DNA of 38,831 nucleotides from an uncultured Erysipelotrichaceae bacterium. GTDB taxonomy: Bacteria; Bacillota_I; Bacilli_A; RFN20; CAG-826. Positions 7,913-15,522 of the stretch are shown in pieces. The stretch lies in assembly GCA_902803285.1 (NCBI GenBank), contig CADCPC010000041.1:1-38831 (forward strand). The letters run 5' to 3'. Numbering within the stretch: position 1 is the stretch's first letter; each line of letters begins with the position of its first letter. The notes below the pieces were generated by a model. That model was not told the DNA's origin, did no database searches, and worked only from the letters and a program-made list of their open reading frames with translations. The translations under genes and the position numbers were made by a program.

Positions 7913-8564
7913 TTGTATTTTTACTTTCCTCAAGGAGTTGTTGTTTTTCTCTTTCGGTTTTGGAAAGGACTTTTTCTTGTTTAACTTCTTTAACTTCTAC
8001 TTCTTTAAGAGCTTTTCTTTTTTTAGAATAGGCAATAGCTTCATCAACAATCATATAAATAATAAGCATGAAAGCACCGACAACAACTGCGCTATCGGCA
8101 ATATTAAAATTAAATTTCCATACGCCGTAGAAATCAATCCAGTCAACAACGCCTGTTGCACCATCAGCATTTAAATAAGCTGCGCTATAGAAAAGTCTAT
8201 CGATAACATTGCCTAATGCCCCAGCAATAATAAGCATTGCGCAGGCCTTATAATATAGATTAATCTTATCCCACTTTTTCACTAAGAATATGATGATGCC
8301 TACTACGATAAGTATTGCAAAAATAGAGAATACAATCTGGGTTACTAAAGGACTTCCTAAGGAAATTCCAAAGGCGATATTTTGGTTAATTACATAGCTA
8401 ATTCTTAAAAATCCAGGAATTAAAATTATGCCACCTTTTGCGACAATTTCACCTCCATGAGCAATGACAAGATTCTTAGACAAAATATCTAAAAATAAAA
8501 TTAGAACTGCTAACCAGATGAAGGAACGGAATATCCAATTAAGAACATTTTTAAACTTAATCAT
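7884..8564 (-). CDS. lspA: Lipoprotein signal peptidase (signal peptidase II)
   Basis: Aspartyl protease of the membrane that cleaves diacylglyceryl-modified prolipoproteins before the lipobox cysteine. It has four membrane segments and both catalytic motifs: LGNVIDRLF (Asp122) and FNFNIADSAVVVG (Asp157). Usual family length is about 150-170 residues; this one is 226, mainly because of a charged C-terminal tail of about 45 residues rich in Lys and Glu (from KKRKALKEVE). The start overlaps the end of ileS by 8 nt, and rluD begins inside its 3' end. It has clear clients in this window: the two probable lipoproteins at 31597-34657. Confidence 0.95.
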   Translation of the reverse strand: MIKFKNVLNWIFRSFIWLAVLILFLDILSKNLVIAHGGEIVAKGGIILIPGFLRISYVINQNIAFGISLGSPLVTQIVFSIFAILIVVGIIIFLVKKWDKINLYYKACAMLIIAGALGNVIDRLFYSAAYLNADGATGVVDWIDFYGVWKFNFNIADSAVVVGAFMLIIYMIVDEAIAYSKKRKALKEVEVKEVKQEKVLSKTEREKQQLLEESKNTNDSEIKDHE

Positions 8565-11256
8565 GTTTATGAACCACTCCTACACAGCGATGACATAGGT
8601 GAGAGCCATCTTCTTCAATTGAGACAACATCAGAATAGTTCCAACATCTATCACATTTTGTGCCTGGATGATGGATAACTTCTAATTTATCGCTCCATTT
8701 AACTTCACTAACAACAAATAAATTGGCGAGTTCATCTAAATCATATTGCTTTGCAATATCATTATTAGAATCTAATTTCACTAAAGCTTCTTGGCTACTA
8801 CCAATAACTTTGTTATTTCTTGCTTCTTCAAGAGCTTTTAAGACTTCGCTTCTAAGAGTCAATAAGTCTTCATAGTCTTTAAGTAATTTATCGTCAACTT
8901 CACGATATTTAGGCATATCTAAGAATTGAACGTTTTTACTTCTTTCTCCTGGCAAATTATTATTGAATTCGTCCATTGTGAAAGGAAGGATTGGATTGAG
9001 AATTCTTAATAAAGTTTCTCCAACTCTATATAAAACTGTTTGAACTTGTTTTCTTCTTAAGGAGTCTTTGTCTTCGCAGTACAAAACATCTTTAGAGATA
9101 TCTAAATAGAATGCGGATAAATCTGTATTAGTGAAGTTCATAATTTCACTTGTAGCACCGATAAAGTCATATTTATCAAAGCTATTTGTGACATTCTTAA
9201 CTAATAAGTTAAGTTTTTCTAAAATATATGTGTCAACTTTTGCGAATTCTTTAACTTCTACTAAATCGAAATCCGCTAAATTCCAAGAGATGAATTTTAA
9301 TGTATTTCTAATCTTACGATATTGATCAGCTACTTGTTTGATAAGGTTTTCGCCAATTCTGACATCTTGTTGATAATCAACACTAGCAACCCAAAGTCTT
9401 AAGATATCAGCACCATATACATTTGCAATTTTTACTGGATCTACACCATTACCTTTGCTCTTATGCATTTGTTCGCCATGTTCATCTAAAACCCAACCAT
9501 GGCTAACAACATTTTGATAAGGTGCAACACCATTGCATGCAAGAGAAACAATTAAGGAAGCATTAAACCAACCACGATATTGGTCACTACCTTCTAAATA
9601 TAAATCACTTGGGTATTTAACTCCCTTACCTACTAAGGTGTAATTCCAAGAAGAACCACTATCAAACCAAACATCCATAATGTCTTTTTCTTTAGTGAAT
9701 TCTCCATTAGGAGAATGTGGATTAGAATATCCTTCTGGTAATAAGTCTTTTACGTCTCTTTCATACCAGACATTACTACCGAATTCTCTAAATAAATCTT
9801 CAACGTGTTTAAAGACCTTTTCATCGATTACAGGTGTGCCGTCTTCACAGTAGAAGATAGGAATTGGAACACCCCATGCTCTTTGACGAGAAATACACCA
9901 GTCACCACGATCTTTAATCATGTTGACCATTCTAGTTTCGCCCCATGCTGGATACCATTTCACATCATGAATTGCTTTGAGTAAATCTTCTCTAATTGGT
10001 TCAATTGAGCAGAACCATTGAGATGTTGCTCTAAAGATTAATGGTTTCTTAGTTCTCCAATCATGTGGATAGCTATGAGTAAATGTTGAGTGCTTTAATA
10101 ACGCACCATTTTCTGTAATGATTTTAAGAACAGCGTCATTTGCTTGTTCATAGAACAAGCCTTCAATGCCTTCACCTGTTCCTGGCATCATATATCCCTT
10201 TTCATCAACAGGACAGTATGGTTCTAATCCATGTCCTGGATAATTGAGGCATACTTGATAATCTTCTACGCCGTGTCCTGGGGCGGTATGAACAAGTCCA
10301 GTACCAGCGTCATCAGTAACATGAGTGCCACATATAATTAAGGAGTCACGATCATAGAATGGGTGTTTACAAACCACAAATTCTAATTCGCTGCCTTTAA
10401 ATTCTTTTAGCAATTTAACGTTTTCTAATTCGAGTTCTTTGACTAAATTTTCTTCAAATTTCTTTAAGAATACTAGCTTACCCTTATTTGTGTCATATAA
10501 ACCATAGACAAAATCAGGATGTACAGAAATTGCTAAGTTAGCAGGAAGAGTCCATGGAGTTGTGGTCCAAATAACCACTCTAGTATCGTTATCTAAAATG
10601 CCTTTTCCATCTTTGACAGGAAAAGCAACATAAATAGAATGCGATAAGACATCTGCGTATTCAATTTCCGCTTCTGCTAAAGCAGATTCACTACTTGGAG
10701 ACCAATAAACAGGTTTTAAGCCTTTGTATATAAGACCTCTAGTAGCCATCTTTGAAAAGATTTCAATTTGATAAGCTTCGTATTCTTTTAATAAAGTGAG
10801 ATAAGGATGATCAAAATCACCGACCAAACCTAGTCTTCTGATTTGTTCTTTTTGTCTAGCAACTTGTTTTAAAGCGTATTCTTCACATTTCTTTCTGAAT
10901 TCAACAACAGGAGTAGTTTTACGGTTAACGCCACTTTTTGTGACCATGTTTTCAATTGGAAGTCCATGTGTATCCCAGCCAAAAACGAAAGGAGTTTTAA
11001 ATCCTTGCATGTTTTTATATCTGATAACCATATCTTTTAAAATACGGTTAAGCATATGTCCACAGTGCATATCCCCATTAGCGTAAGGAGGACCATCGTG
11101 TAAAACAAACTCTTTTGCCTCTTTACGATTTAAGTTCATTTCTTCGTAAAGATTTTCTTTTTGCCATTTTTCAACAAGAACAGGTTCTTTGGCATTCAAA
11201 TTGCCTCTCATCTCGAAGTTGGTCTTATTCATTAATAATGTGTCTTTATAATTCAT
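8557..11256 (-). CDS. ileS: Isoleucyl-tRNA synthetase
   Basis: A class I synthetase of 899 residues, normal for bacteria. The HIGH-type motif is PPYANGDMHCGHML (His64, His67). The CP1 editing domain shows WTTTPWTLPANLAI and TGLVHTAPGHGVEDYQVC. The second signature reads GEQMHKSKGN, so the usual KMSKS is QMHKS here with the second lysine kept. The C-terminus has a zinc ribbon with CDRCWN and CHRC pairs. A leader of roughly 30 nt is expected, with only a weak GAGA-like ribosome site. No T-box leader fits in the 101 bp between ftsZ and ileS, so regulation by uncharged tRNA is not supported. It heads the ileS-lspA-rluD unit. Confidence 0.97.
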   Translation of the reverse strand: MNYKDTLLMNKTNFEMRGNLNAKEPVLVEKWQKENLYEEMNLNRKEAKEFVLHDGPPYANGDMHCGHMLNRILKDMVIRYKNMQGFKTPFVFGWDTHGLPIENMVTKSGVNRKTTPVVEFRKKCEEYALKQVARQKEQIRRLGLVGDFDHPYLTLLKEYEAYQIEIFSKMATRGLIYKGLKPVYWSPSSESALAEAEIEYADVLSHSIYVAFPVKDGKGILDNDTRVVIWTTTPWTLPANLAISVHPDFVYGLYDTNKGKLVFLKKFEENLVKELELENVKLLKEFKGSELEFVVCKHPFYDRDSLIICGTHVTDDAGTGLVHTAPGHGVEDYQVCLNYPGHGLEPYCPVDEKGYMMPGTGEGIEGLFYEQANDAVLKIITENGALLKHSTFTHSYPHDWRTKKPLIFRATSQWFCSIEPIREDLLKAIHDVKWYPAWGETRMVNMIKDRGDWCISRQRAWGVPIPIFYCEDGTPVIDEKVFKHVEDLFREFGSNVWYERDVKDLLPEGYSNPHSPNGEFTKEKDIMDVWFDSGSSWNYTLVGKGVKYPSDLYLEGSDQYRGWFNASLIVSLACNGVAPYQNVVSHGWVLDEHGEQMHKSKGNGVDPVKIANVYGADILRLWVASVDYQQDVRIGENLIKQVADQYRKIRNTLKFISWNLADFDLVEVKEFAKVDTYILEKLNLLVKNVTNSFDKYDFIGATSEIMNFTNTDLSAFYLDISKDVLYCEDKDSLRRKQVQTVLYRVGETLLRILNPILPFTMDEFNNNLPGERSKNVQFLDMPKYREVDDKLLKDYEDLLTLRSEVLKALEEARNNKVIGSSQEALVKLDSNNDIAKQYDLDELANLFVVSEVKWSDKLEVIHHPGTKCDRCWNYSDVVSIEEDGSHLCHRCVGVVHKHD

Positions 11257-11290
11257 ATAACCGTCTCACTTTCTTCAAAGTTGCCCTAAT

Positions 11291-11299
11291 ATTATTACA
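11291..11299 (-). promoter_or_regulatory. Probable extended -10 promoter of ileS
   Basis: Minus strand TGT-AATAAT (11291-11299), 35 bp before the ATG. The surrounding 13 bases, TGTAATAATATTA, are identical to those in the mraZ promoter. The -35 position falls in the T-run of the ftsZ terminator. Confidence 0.45.
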
Positions 11300-11312
11300 T
11301 ACACGCAAAAAT

Positions 11313-11341
11313 AAAAAAAGAGCGAAATTCTCGCTCTTTTT
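11313..11341 (-). terminator. Intrinsic terminator after ftsZ
   Basis: Arms GAGCGA/TCGCTC with a 5-nt loop (11320-11336), flanked by an A-run on the left and a T-run on the right, so the stem can extend to ten pairs and it could work on both strands. It separates ftsA-ftsZ from ileS. Confidence 0.88.
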
Positions 11342-11357
11342 ATGCATTAATTCTTTA

Positions 11358-12467
11358 CTAGCTCTTTAAGAAGTTAGGAATGATGCTATCTTCTTCAAAA
11401 TTACGCTCTTTTTCTCTTTCAGCAGTATCGCTAAGTTTGACTTCAAGAGCTTCAGCTTCAACTGGTTTAACTGGTTGGCTAACAGTTGGGACTGTGAAAT
11501 CGACATCATTTTCAAAATCACTTGCAATCACGCTAACAAACATTTCATCAGTTAAGCGGTCGTTAATTGACATACCAAACTTGATATCTAAATCACCACC
11601 CGCTGCTTCAATGAGTAGGTTAACACACTCCTGTGCTTCAAATAAGCTAACTTGTGGTCCGCAGGTAATGGCAACAACCGCTCTTCTAGCACCTTGAATG
11701 CCATTTTCAATTAGTGAGCAAGTCATTGCACCCATAGCAGCATCTTTTGCTCTATTAGGTCCGCTACCAGAACCATAGCCGATTAATCCAACACCAGATT
11801 TCCATAATGTGTTTTTCACATCAGCAAAATCAAGATTAATAATTGCTGGCAAGCAAATTAAATTAACGACCGTTCTTACGGATTGAGCTAAGATAGCATC
11901 TGCGTTTTGGAATGCAGTTCCAATCAAAGCGTTAGAATCATTGAGTAACAATTTATCATTAGATACAACGATTAATGAATCGACTTCTGCTTTAAGATCA
12001 TTTAATCCTTTAATAGAATTTAAAATTCTATTTTTTCCTTCAAAAGTGAATGGTCTAGTAACAATGGCCACTACTAAGATATCTCTACCTTCGATACTTT
12101 TAGCAATCTTTGCGATTACTGGAGCAGCACCTGTACCTGTGCCTCCACCCATACCTGCAGCAATAAAGACCATGTTTGCATCTTTAACGATATCTCTAAT
12201 TTTATCAGCGCTAGCTTCTGCAGCTTCTTTTCCACATTTAGGATCACCACCAGCGCCTAATCCACCAGTTAGTTCTTCGCCAAGAATAATTCTATTAGGA
12301 GCTTTGGAAGTTCCAAGGGCTTGGATATCAGTATTCGCAACATAGAATTCAACGTTAGGAATTTCTTCATCAATCATACGATTGACTGCATTATTTCCAG
12401 CACCACCAACACCGATAACTACGATTTTTGCTGCTGGTTCAAAATTGTCTGAGTAAAAGTTTTCCAT
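11358..12467 (-). CDS. ftsZ: Cell division GTPase FtsZ
   Basis: A tubulin homologue of 369 residues that polymerises into the division ring. It has GVGGAGNNAVNRM (about 19-31), the tubulin signature GMGGGTGTGAAPVIA with GGGTGTG at 107-113, and the T7 loop INLDFADVKNTL. The C-terminal conserved peptide is intact: the protein ends DSIIPNFLKS, matching the D-x-I-P-x-F-L core that binds FtsA in other bacteria. An acidic linker of about 45 residues precedes it. The start has AAAAGGAGATAAAAC upstream, and it follows ftsA by 13 bp in the same unit. Confidence 0.97.
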   Translation of the reverse strand: MENFYSDNFEPAAKIVVIGVGGAGNNAVNRMIDEEIPNVEFYVANTDIQALGTSKAPNRIILGEELTGGLGAGGDPKCGKEAAEASADKIRDIVKDANMVFIAAGMGGGTGTGAAPVIAKIAKSIEGRDILVVAIVTRPFTFEGKNRILNSIKGLNDLKAEVDSLIVVSNDKLLLNDSNALIGTAFQNADAILAQSVRTVVNLICLPAIINLDFADVKNTLWKSGVGLIGYGSGSGPNRAKDAAMGAMTCSLIENGIQGARRAVVAITCGPQVSLFEAQECVNLLIEAAGGDLDIKFGMSINDRLTDEMFVSVIASDFENDVDFTVPTVSQPVKPVEAEALEVKLSDTAEREKERNFEEDSIIPNFLKS

Positions 12468-12480
12468 GTTTTATCTCCTT

Positions 12481-13671
12481 TTATTCTTCTCTATTAACTG
12501 GGGTTGATGAAGAATTGATATCTTCAACAATGCCTGGGTGCTTTGTGTGCACCGCGATTGCGCCTAATACGGCTAGTAAACTGGTATCTCTTGCACCGAT
12601 GGTTTGAGGAGTGACAAGAGCAATATTTTCGTTTTGATATTTAGATTTTAAGTAATCTAATAATCCGTGTAACTTAGATCCGCCACCAACAAGAATGATT
12701 GGCAAGTCTTTGTAAGTTCCAACTTGGTATAATGAACATAATTGTTCCATTGAAACTTTGGCTAATCCTGCAAATTTATCAATTGCCTCAGCAATAATAC
12801 TATTTAATTCTTTGCCATAATGTTTTTTGCCATCTACTGAATCAATGGCAATTGGATATGCAAATTTCATTTCTCTAGTATCATAACCAAAGATTTTTTT
12901 AATCTTTTCTGCTTCGTTTTCATTGATGTTGAAGCATTCAATGATTCTTTCAGTGATTGTTTCTCCGCCCCACACAAAACTACGTGTTGCTACTAATCCG
13001 TTATCTCCAATAAGAGAAACAGAAGTTGTATTTGCACCGATATCAATTAAGAAATATTTTTTTGGAATATTGTGATATGTAGATAAGATTTCACTAACAG
13101 CATAGCTGGAAACAACTTTATGAGAGATTTTTATTCCTGCTCTTTCAAAGACTTCGCTGAAATCGCTGTTAATCTTCTTAGGAAGAGTAAAGACATTAGC
13201 CTTCACATCAATTGAGCGGGTGATTTTGCCAATTGGAGGAACTGCGTATCTTTCACCATTCTCTAAAGCAAATGATTCGGGAATGATATCAATTAATTCG
13301 TTATTAACAGGAAGCTTCTTGTTAGAAATAATGCTATAGATGTTAACGATATCTTGATATCCGACAATCTTTTCTCTAGAGATGACGCTAGTTAATTGGC
13401 TAGTTGAATAAACTTCTAATCCATAAGGAGGTAGTACTACAACTGCTTCGTCGATGAGTTTATTGATTTGATATGATTCGTCTTCAATAGGGTTTAGTTT
13501 AGTTAAAGCCGCAACTAGTCCATCTTTATCTTTGATGGCACCATTTTCTAATAATCCATTAATTGGAACTTTTTTCACATAAGAAACAGAGACTTTGCCA
13601 TCAAGATAGTCTCCGATTACTAATTTTATGAATTTATGTGATATTTCTATGACATTGACCGAATTTTTCAT
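12481..13671 (-). CDS. ftsA: Cell division protein FtsA
   Basis: An actin-like ATPase of 396 residues that tethers FtsZ filaments to the membrane in other bacteria. Actin-fold phosphate loops are seen at YFLIDIGANTTSVSLIGDNG and ILVGGGSKLHGLLDYLKS, with an SHS2/1C region between the first two blocks. The C-terminus (GAIAVHTKHPGIVEDINSSS followed by TPVNREE) is short and polar and does not show the amphipathic membrane-targeting helix expected at the end of FtsA. The ATG has no Shine-Dalgarno; a TTGTTA-N17-TAAAAT promoter ends six bases before it, so the mRNA is probably leaderless. It is cotranscribed with ftsZ. Confidence 0.93.
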   Translation of the reverse strand: MKNSVNVIEISHKFIKLVIGDYLDGKVSVSYVKKVPINGLLENGAIKDKDGLVAALTKLNPIEDESYQINKLIDEAVVVLPPYGLEVYSTSQLTSVISREKIVGYQDIVNIYSIISNKKLPVNNELIDIIPESFALENGERYAVPPIGKITRSIDVKANVFTLPKKINSDFSEVFERAGIKISHKVVSSYAVSEILSTYHNIPKKYFLIDIGANTTSVSLIGDNGLVATRSFVWGGETITERIIECFNINENEAEKIKKIFGYDTREMKFAYPIAIDSVDGKKHYGKELNSIIAEAIDKFAGLAKVSMEQLCSLYQVGTYKDLPIILVGGGSKLHGLLDYLKSKYQNENIALVTPQTIGARDTSLLAVLGAIAVHTKHPGIVEDINSSSTPVNREE

Positions 13672-13677
13672 GCAAAC

Positions 13678-13706
13678 ATTTTAATATATTATGGTGGTAT
13701 TAACAA
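13678..13706 (-). promoter_or_regulatory. Promoter of ftsA-ftsZ, predicted leaderless start
   Basis: Minus strand TTGTTA (13701-13706), exactly 17 bp, TAAAAT (13678-13683), then six bases and the ftsA ATG (13671). Initiation at the usual distance from the -10 would begin the RNA at or next to the start codon. It lies downstream of the terminator of the mraZ-rsmH unit, so ftsA-ftsZ is driven separately. Confidence 0.6.
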
Positions 13707-13731
13707 TATAATTTGTTAAAAAGGAGATAAG

Positions 13732-13760
13732 AAAAAGAAGCGGGTGACTAGTCCGCTTCT
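13732..13760 (-). terminator. Intrinsic terminator of the mraZ-rsmH-small protein unit
   Basis: An eight-base stem AGAAGCGG/CCGCTTCT (13736-13743 and 13753-13760) encloses a 9-nt loop containing ACTAGT and is followed on the minus strand by TTTTTCTT. Confidence 0.88.
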
Positions 13761-13781
13761 CTATAAAGGGGTTTATTTGCT

Positions 13782-14024
13782 TTATTCAAATGATCTAAGT
13801 TGGTTGTTTTCAGCAGCATCACTAGATTTGACTTCGGTTTTTTCTTCCACTGCTTCTTCGCTTGCTAATGTTGGTACACGCTCACCTTTATTGATTGATA
13901 TGTAGGTTGGAATAGTAACTGCAAGAGCAAAGACGAAAATGCCTAATGAAGTGAACGCTAAATTACGAGCAACCAAAGATAATTTGCTCTTATGATGACA
14001 ATATAATTTGTTTCTCATTTTCAT
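13782..14024 (-). CDS. Small single-pass membrane protein in the ftsL position
   Basis: An 80-residue protein: a basic N-terminal cytoplasmic segment (MKMRNKLYCHHKSKLSLVAR), one membrane helix at about residues 22-43 (LAFTSLGIFVFALAVTIP), and an acidic extracellular tail of about 35 residues. It lies between rsmH and ftsA, where Firmicutes carry ftsL, and has FtsL-like size and orientation, but no leucine-zipper coiled coil can be seen in the tail. I do not recognise the sequence itself. A good AAAGGAGG lies upstream of the ATG, and the gene follows rsmH by 18 bp. A division role is inferred from position only. Confidence 0.75.
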   Translation of the reverse strand: MKMRNKLYCHHKSKLSLVARNLAFTSLGIFVFALAVTIPTYISINKGERVPTLASEEAVEEKTEVKSSDAAENNQLRSFE

Positions 14025-14042
14025 AGCGTTTCCTCCTTTCAG

Positions 14043-14972
14043 CTATTTTCTTTCGATAATTCTGAGTTTGCTACTAGCGCTACGATGGTTGATCTCTAAT
14101 TCTTCTTTAGAAGGGGAGATAGCCTTCGTATTGACTAGGCGATAATCTGTTTCTTGAGTTGTAAGAGGAAGATCATAACGATTTCCTTCCACAACTGCCA
14201 TTTTCTTGAAAAATTGTTTTACAATTTTATCTTCTCCAGAATGGAATGTTATTACCGCTAATCTTCCACCTGGTTTTAAATGATTTACTGTTTTTTCTAA
14301 AGCGACTTTAAGAACGTTTAGTTCATCATTAACAGCAATTCGTAATGCTTGGAATATTTGTTTAGCAGGGTGTCCTACTTTTTTTAATTCTTTAGCAGGT
14401 TTGCTTCTTTTAATGATGTCAACAAGTTCGAATGTTGTTTCAATTCTCTTGTTTTCACGATATTTACAGATATTTTTAGCGATGCTATAGGAATATTTTT
14501 CTTCACCATAGTCTCTAAATATCTCAAATAATTCTTTTTCAGAATATCCATTAACAATATCTGCGGCAGTTAATGAATTTCTTTGATCCATTCTCATATC
14601 TAATGGTGAATCATATCGATATGAGAATCCTCTTTCTGGATTATCGAATTGAGGAGAAGAAACTCCTAAGTCCATCAATATTCCATCGACTTTATCAATG
14701 TTTAATCCTTTTAGGATTTCGTCGATATTTACAAAGTTAGATCTCACTATTTTGAAGTTGTCACTAACTTTAGATAATCTTGCAGTGCTTTCAATAATCG
14801 CGGTTTCATCTTGATCCACCCCGATTAGTAGTCCATTACTAGATAATCTTTTTAATATTTGTTCACTATGGCCACCTCTTCCAATGGTAAGGTCGACATA
14901 GATTCCATCTTTTTTAATGTTTAATCCTTCAATTACTTCGCTAAGAAGTACTGGGATATGTTGCTCAGCCAT
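14043..14972 (-). CDS. rsmH: 16S rRNA (cytosine-1402 N4) methyltransferase
   Basis: A SAM-dependent methyltransferase (MraW/RsmH) of 309 residues modifying C1402 in the ribosomal P site. The N-terminus HIPVLLSEVIEGLNI and the SAM-binding loop YVDLTIGRGGHSEQIL are characteristic. Further family blocks are ILMDLGVSSPQFDNPERGFS and RLAVITFHSGEDKIVKQFF, and it ends RSASSKLRIIERK. The start overlaps mraZ by 8 nt, as in most bacteria. It belongs to the mraZ-rsmH-small protein unit that ends at the terminator near 13745. Confidence 0.96.
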   Translation of the reverse strand: MAEQHIPVLLSEVIEGLNIKKDGIYVDLTIGRGGHSEQILKRLSSNGLLIGVDQDETAIIESTARLSKVSDNFKIVRSNFVNIDEILKGLNIDKVDGILMDLGVSSPQFDNPERGFSYRYDSPLDMRMDQRNSLTAADIVNGYSEKELFEIFRDYGEEKYSYSIAKNICKYRENKRIETTFELVDIIKRSKPAKELKKVGHPAKQIFQALRIAVNDELNVLKVALEKTVNHLKPGGRLAVITFHSGEDKIVKQFFKKMAVVEGNRYDLPLTTQETDYRLVNTKAISPSKEELEINHRSASSKLRIIERK

Positions 14973-15402
14973 TGATTTTCACCAATTTATCAGCGATTTC
15001 TTCAAATGCTGCGCTATTTTTATTTTCGTAATCTAAATATGATTTTTTATCCCAAACTTCGAAATGATTGCCCACTCCAATTACCACTACTTCTCTAGAA
15101 ATTTCATATTTTTCTAAGATAGTGACTGGGATTTGAATTCTTCCTAATTTATCAACGTTGAGTTGAGTAACGCTAGACAAGAGAGCACGGATGTAATTTC
15201 TTGCGTTCTTATCGTTATAGGAATATTCACCTAACTCTTTATAAAGAGTTTGGAAAGCGGTTTCATTATAGATAGCTAAACAACCATCAAATCCTCTGAG
15301 AACATATAAAGGAGATCCGCTTGATAAACCTTCTCTAAGTTTTGAAGGAATCATCAATCTTCCTTTATCGTCTAAATTATGTTCATAGTAACCAAAATAC
15401 AT
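14965..15402 (-). CDS. mraZ: Transcriptional regulator MraZ
   Basis: A DNA-binding regulator of the division cluster, 145 residues, with two SpoVT/AbrB-like half-domains: YYEHNLDDKGRLMIPSKLRE at the N-terminus and VDKLGRIQIPVTILEKYEIS at about 80-100. The ATG at 15402 gives MYFGYYEHNLDD, matching the M-F-x-G-x-Y-x-H-x-(L/I)-D-x-K-G-R start of relatives; the GTG at 15411 falls inside the predicted operator. Repeats resembling the MraZ box lie immediately upstream, so autoregulation is likely. Confidence 0.95.
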   Translation of the reverse strand: MYFGYYEHNLDDKGRLMIPSKLREGLSSGSPLYVLRGFDGCLAIYNETAFQTLYKELGEYSYNDKNARNYIRALLSSVTQLNVDKLGRIQIPVTILEKYEISREVVVIGVGNHFEVWDKKSYLDYENKNSAAFEEIADKLVKING

Positions 15403-15405
15403 ATT

Positions 15406-15435
15406 TACCACTTTTTACCGTATTTCTACCACTTT
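15406..15435 (-). promoter_or_regulatory. Probable MraZ-binding repeats
   Basis: On the minus strand three copies of a G-x-G-G-T-A-type unit follow one another at 10-11 bp: AAAGTGGTAG, AAATACGGTA (degenerate) and AAAAGTGGTA, ending 3 bp before the mraZ ATG. Helical phasing and the AAAGTGG core match what is known of MraZ sites in Mollicutes. The array lies downstream of the predicted -10, which favours repression. Confidence 0.65.
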
Positions 15436-15442
15436 CGTTAAT

Positions 15443-15471
15443 ATTATTACACATGCAATATATACTTGCAA
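15443..15471 (-). promoter_or_regulatory. Promoter of the mraZ unit
   Basis: Minus strand TTGCAA (15466-15471), 17 bp, AATAAT (15443-15448), with a TGT extension directly before the -10. It begins immediately after the yceD terminator T-run. Confidence 0.55.
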
Positions 15472-15502
15472 ACAAAAAAACAAGTTTGTTTCAAAACCTG
15501 TT
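15472..15502 (-). terminator. Intrinsic terminator of the pheS-pheT-yceD unit
   Basis: A nine-base stem AACAGGTTT/AAACTTGTT with one G-U pair (15479-15502), a six-base loop, and a TTTTTTTG run on the minus strand. Confidence 0.78.
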
Positions 15503-15522
15503 CTTTCATTTAATTTTATAAA

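Noticed and set aside
7912-7933. TTG start for rluD at 7933
   Set aside because: It adds residues not seen in the family and places the AGGAAAG site inside the reading frame; the ATG at 7912 is correctly spaced from that site.
11257-11357. T-box riboswitch before ileS
   Set aside because: The interval is about 100 bp and is filled by the ftsZ terminator and a promoter; no T-box consensus or antiterminator stem could be found. The same holds for the 147 bp before pheS.
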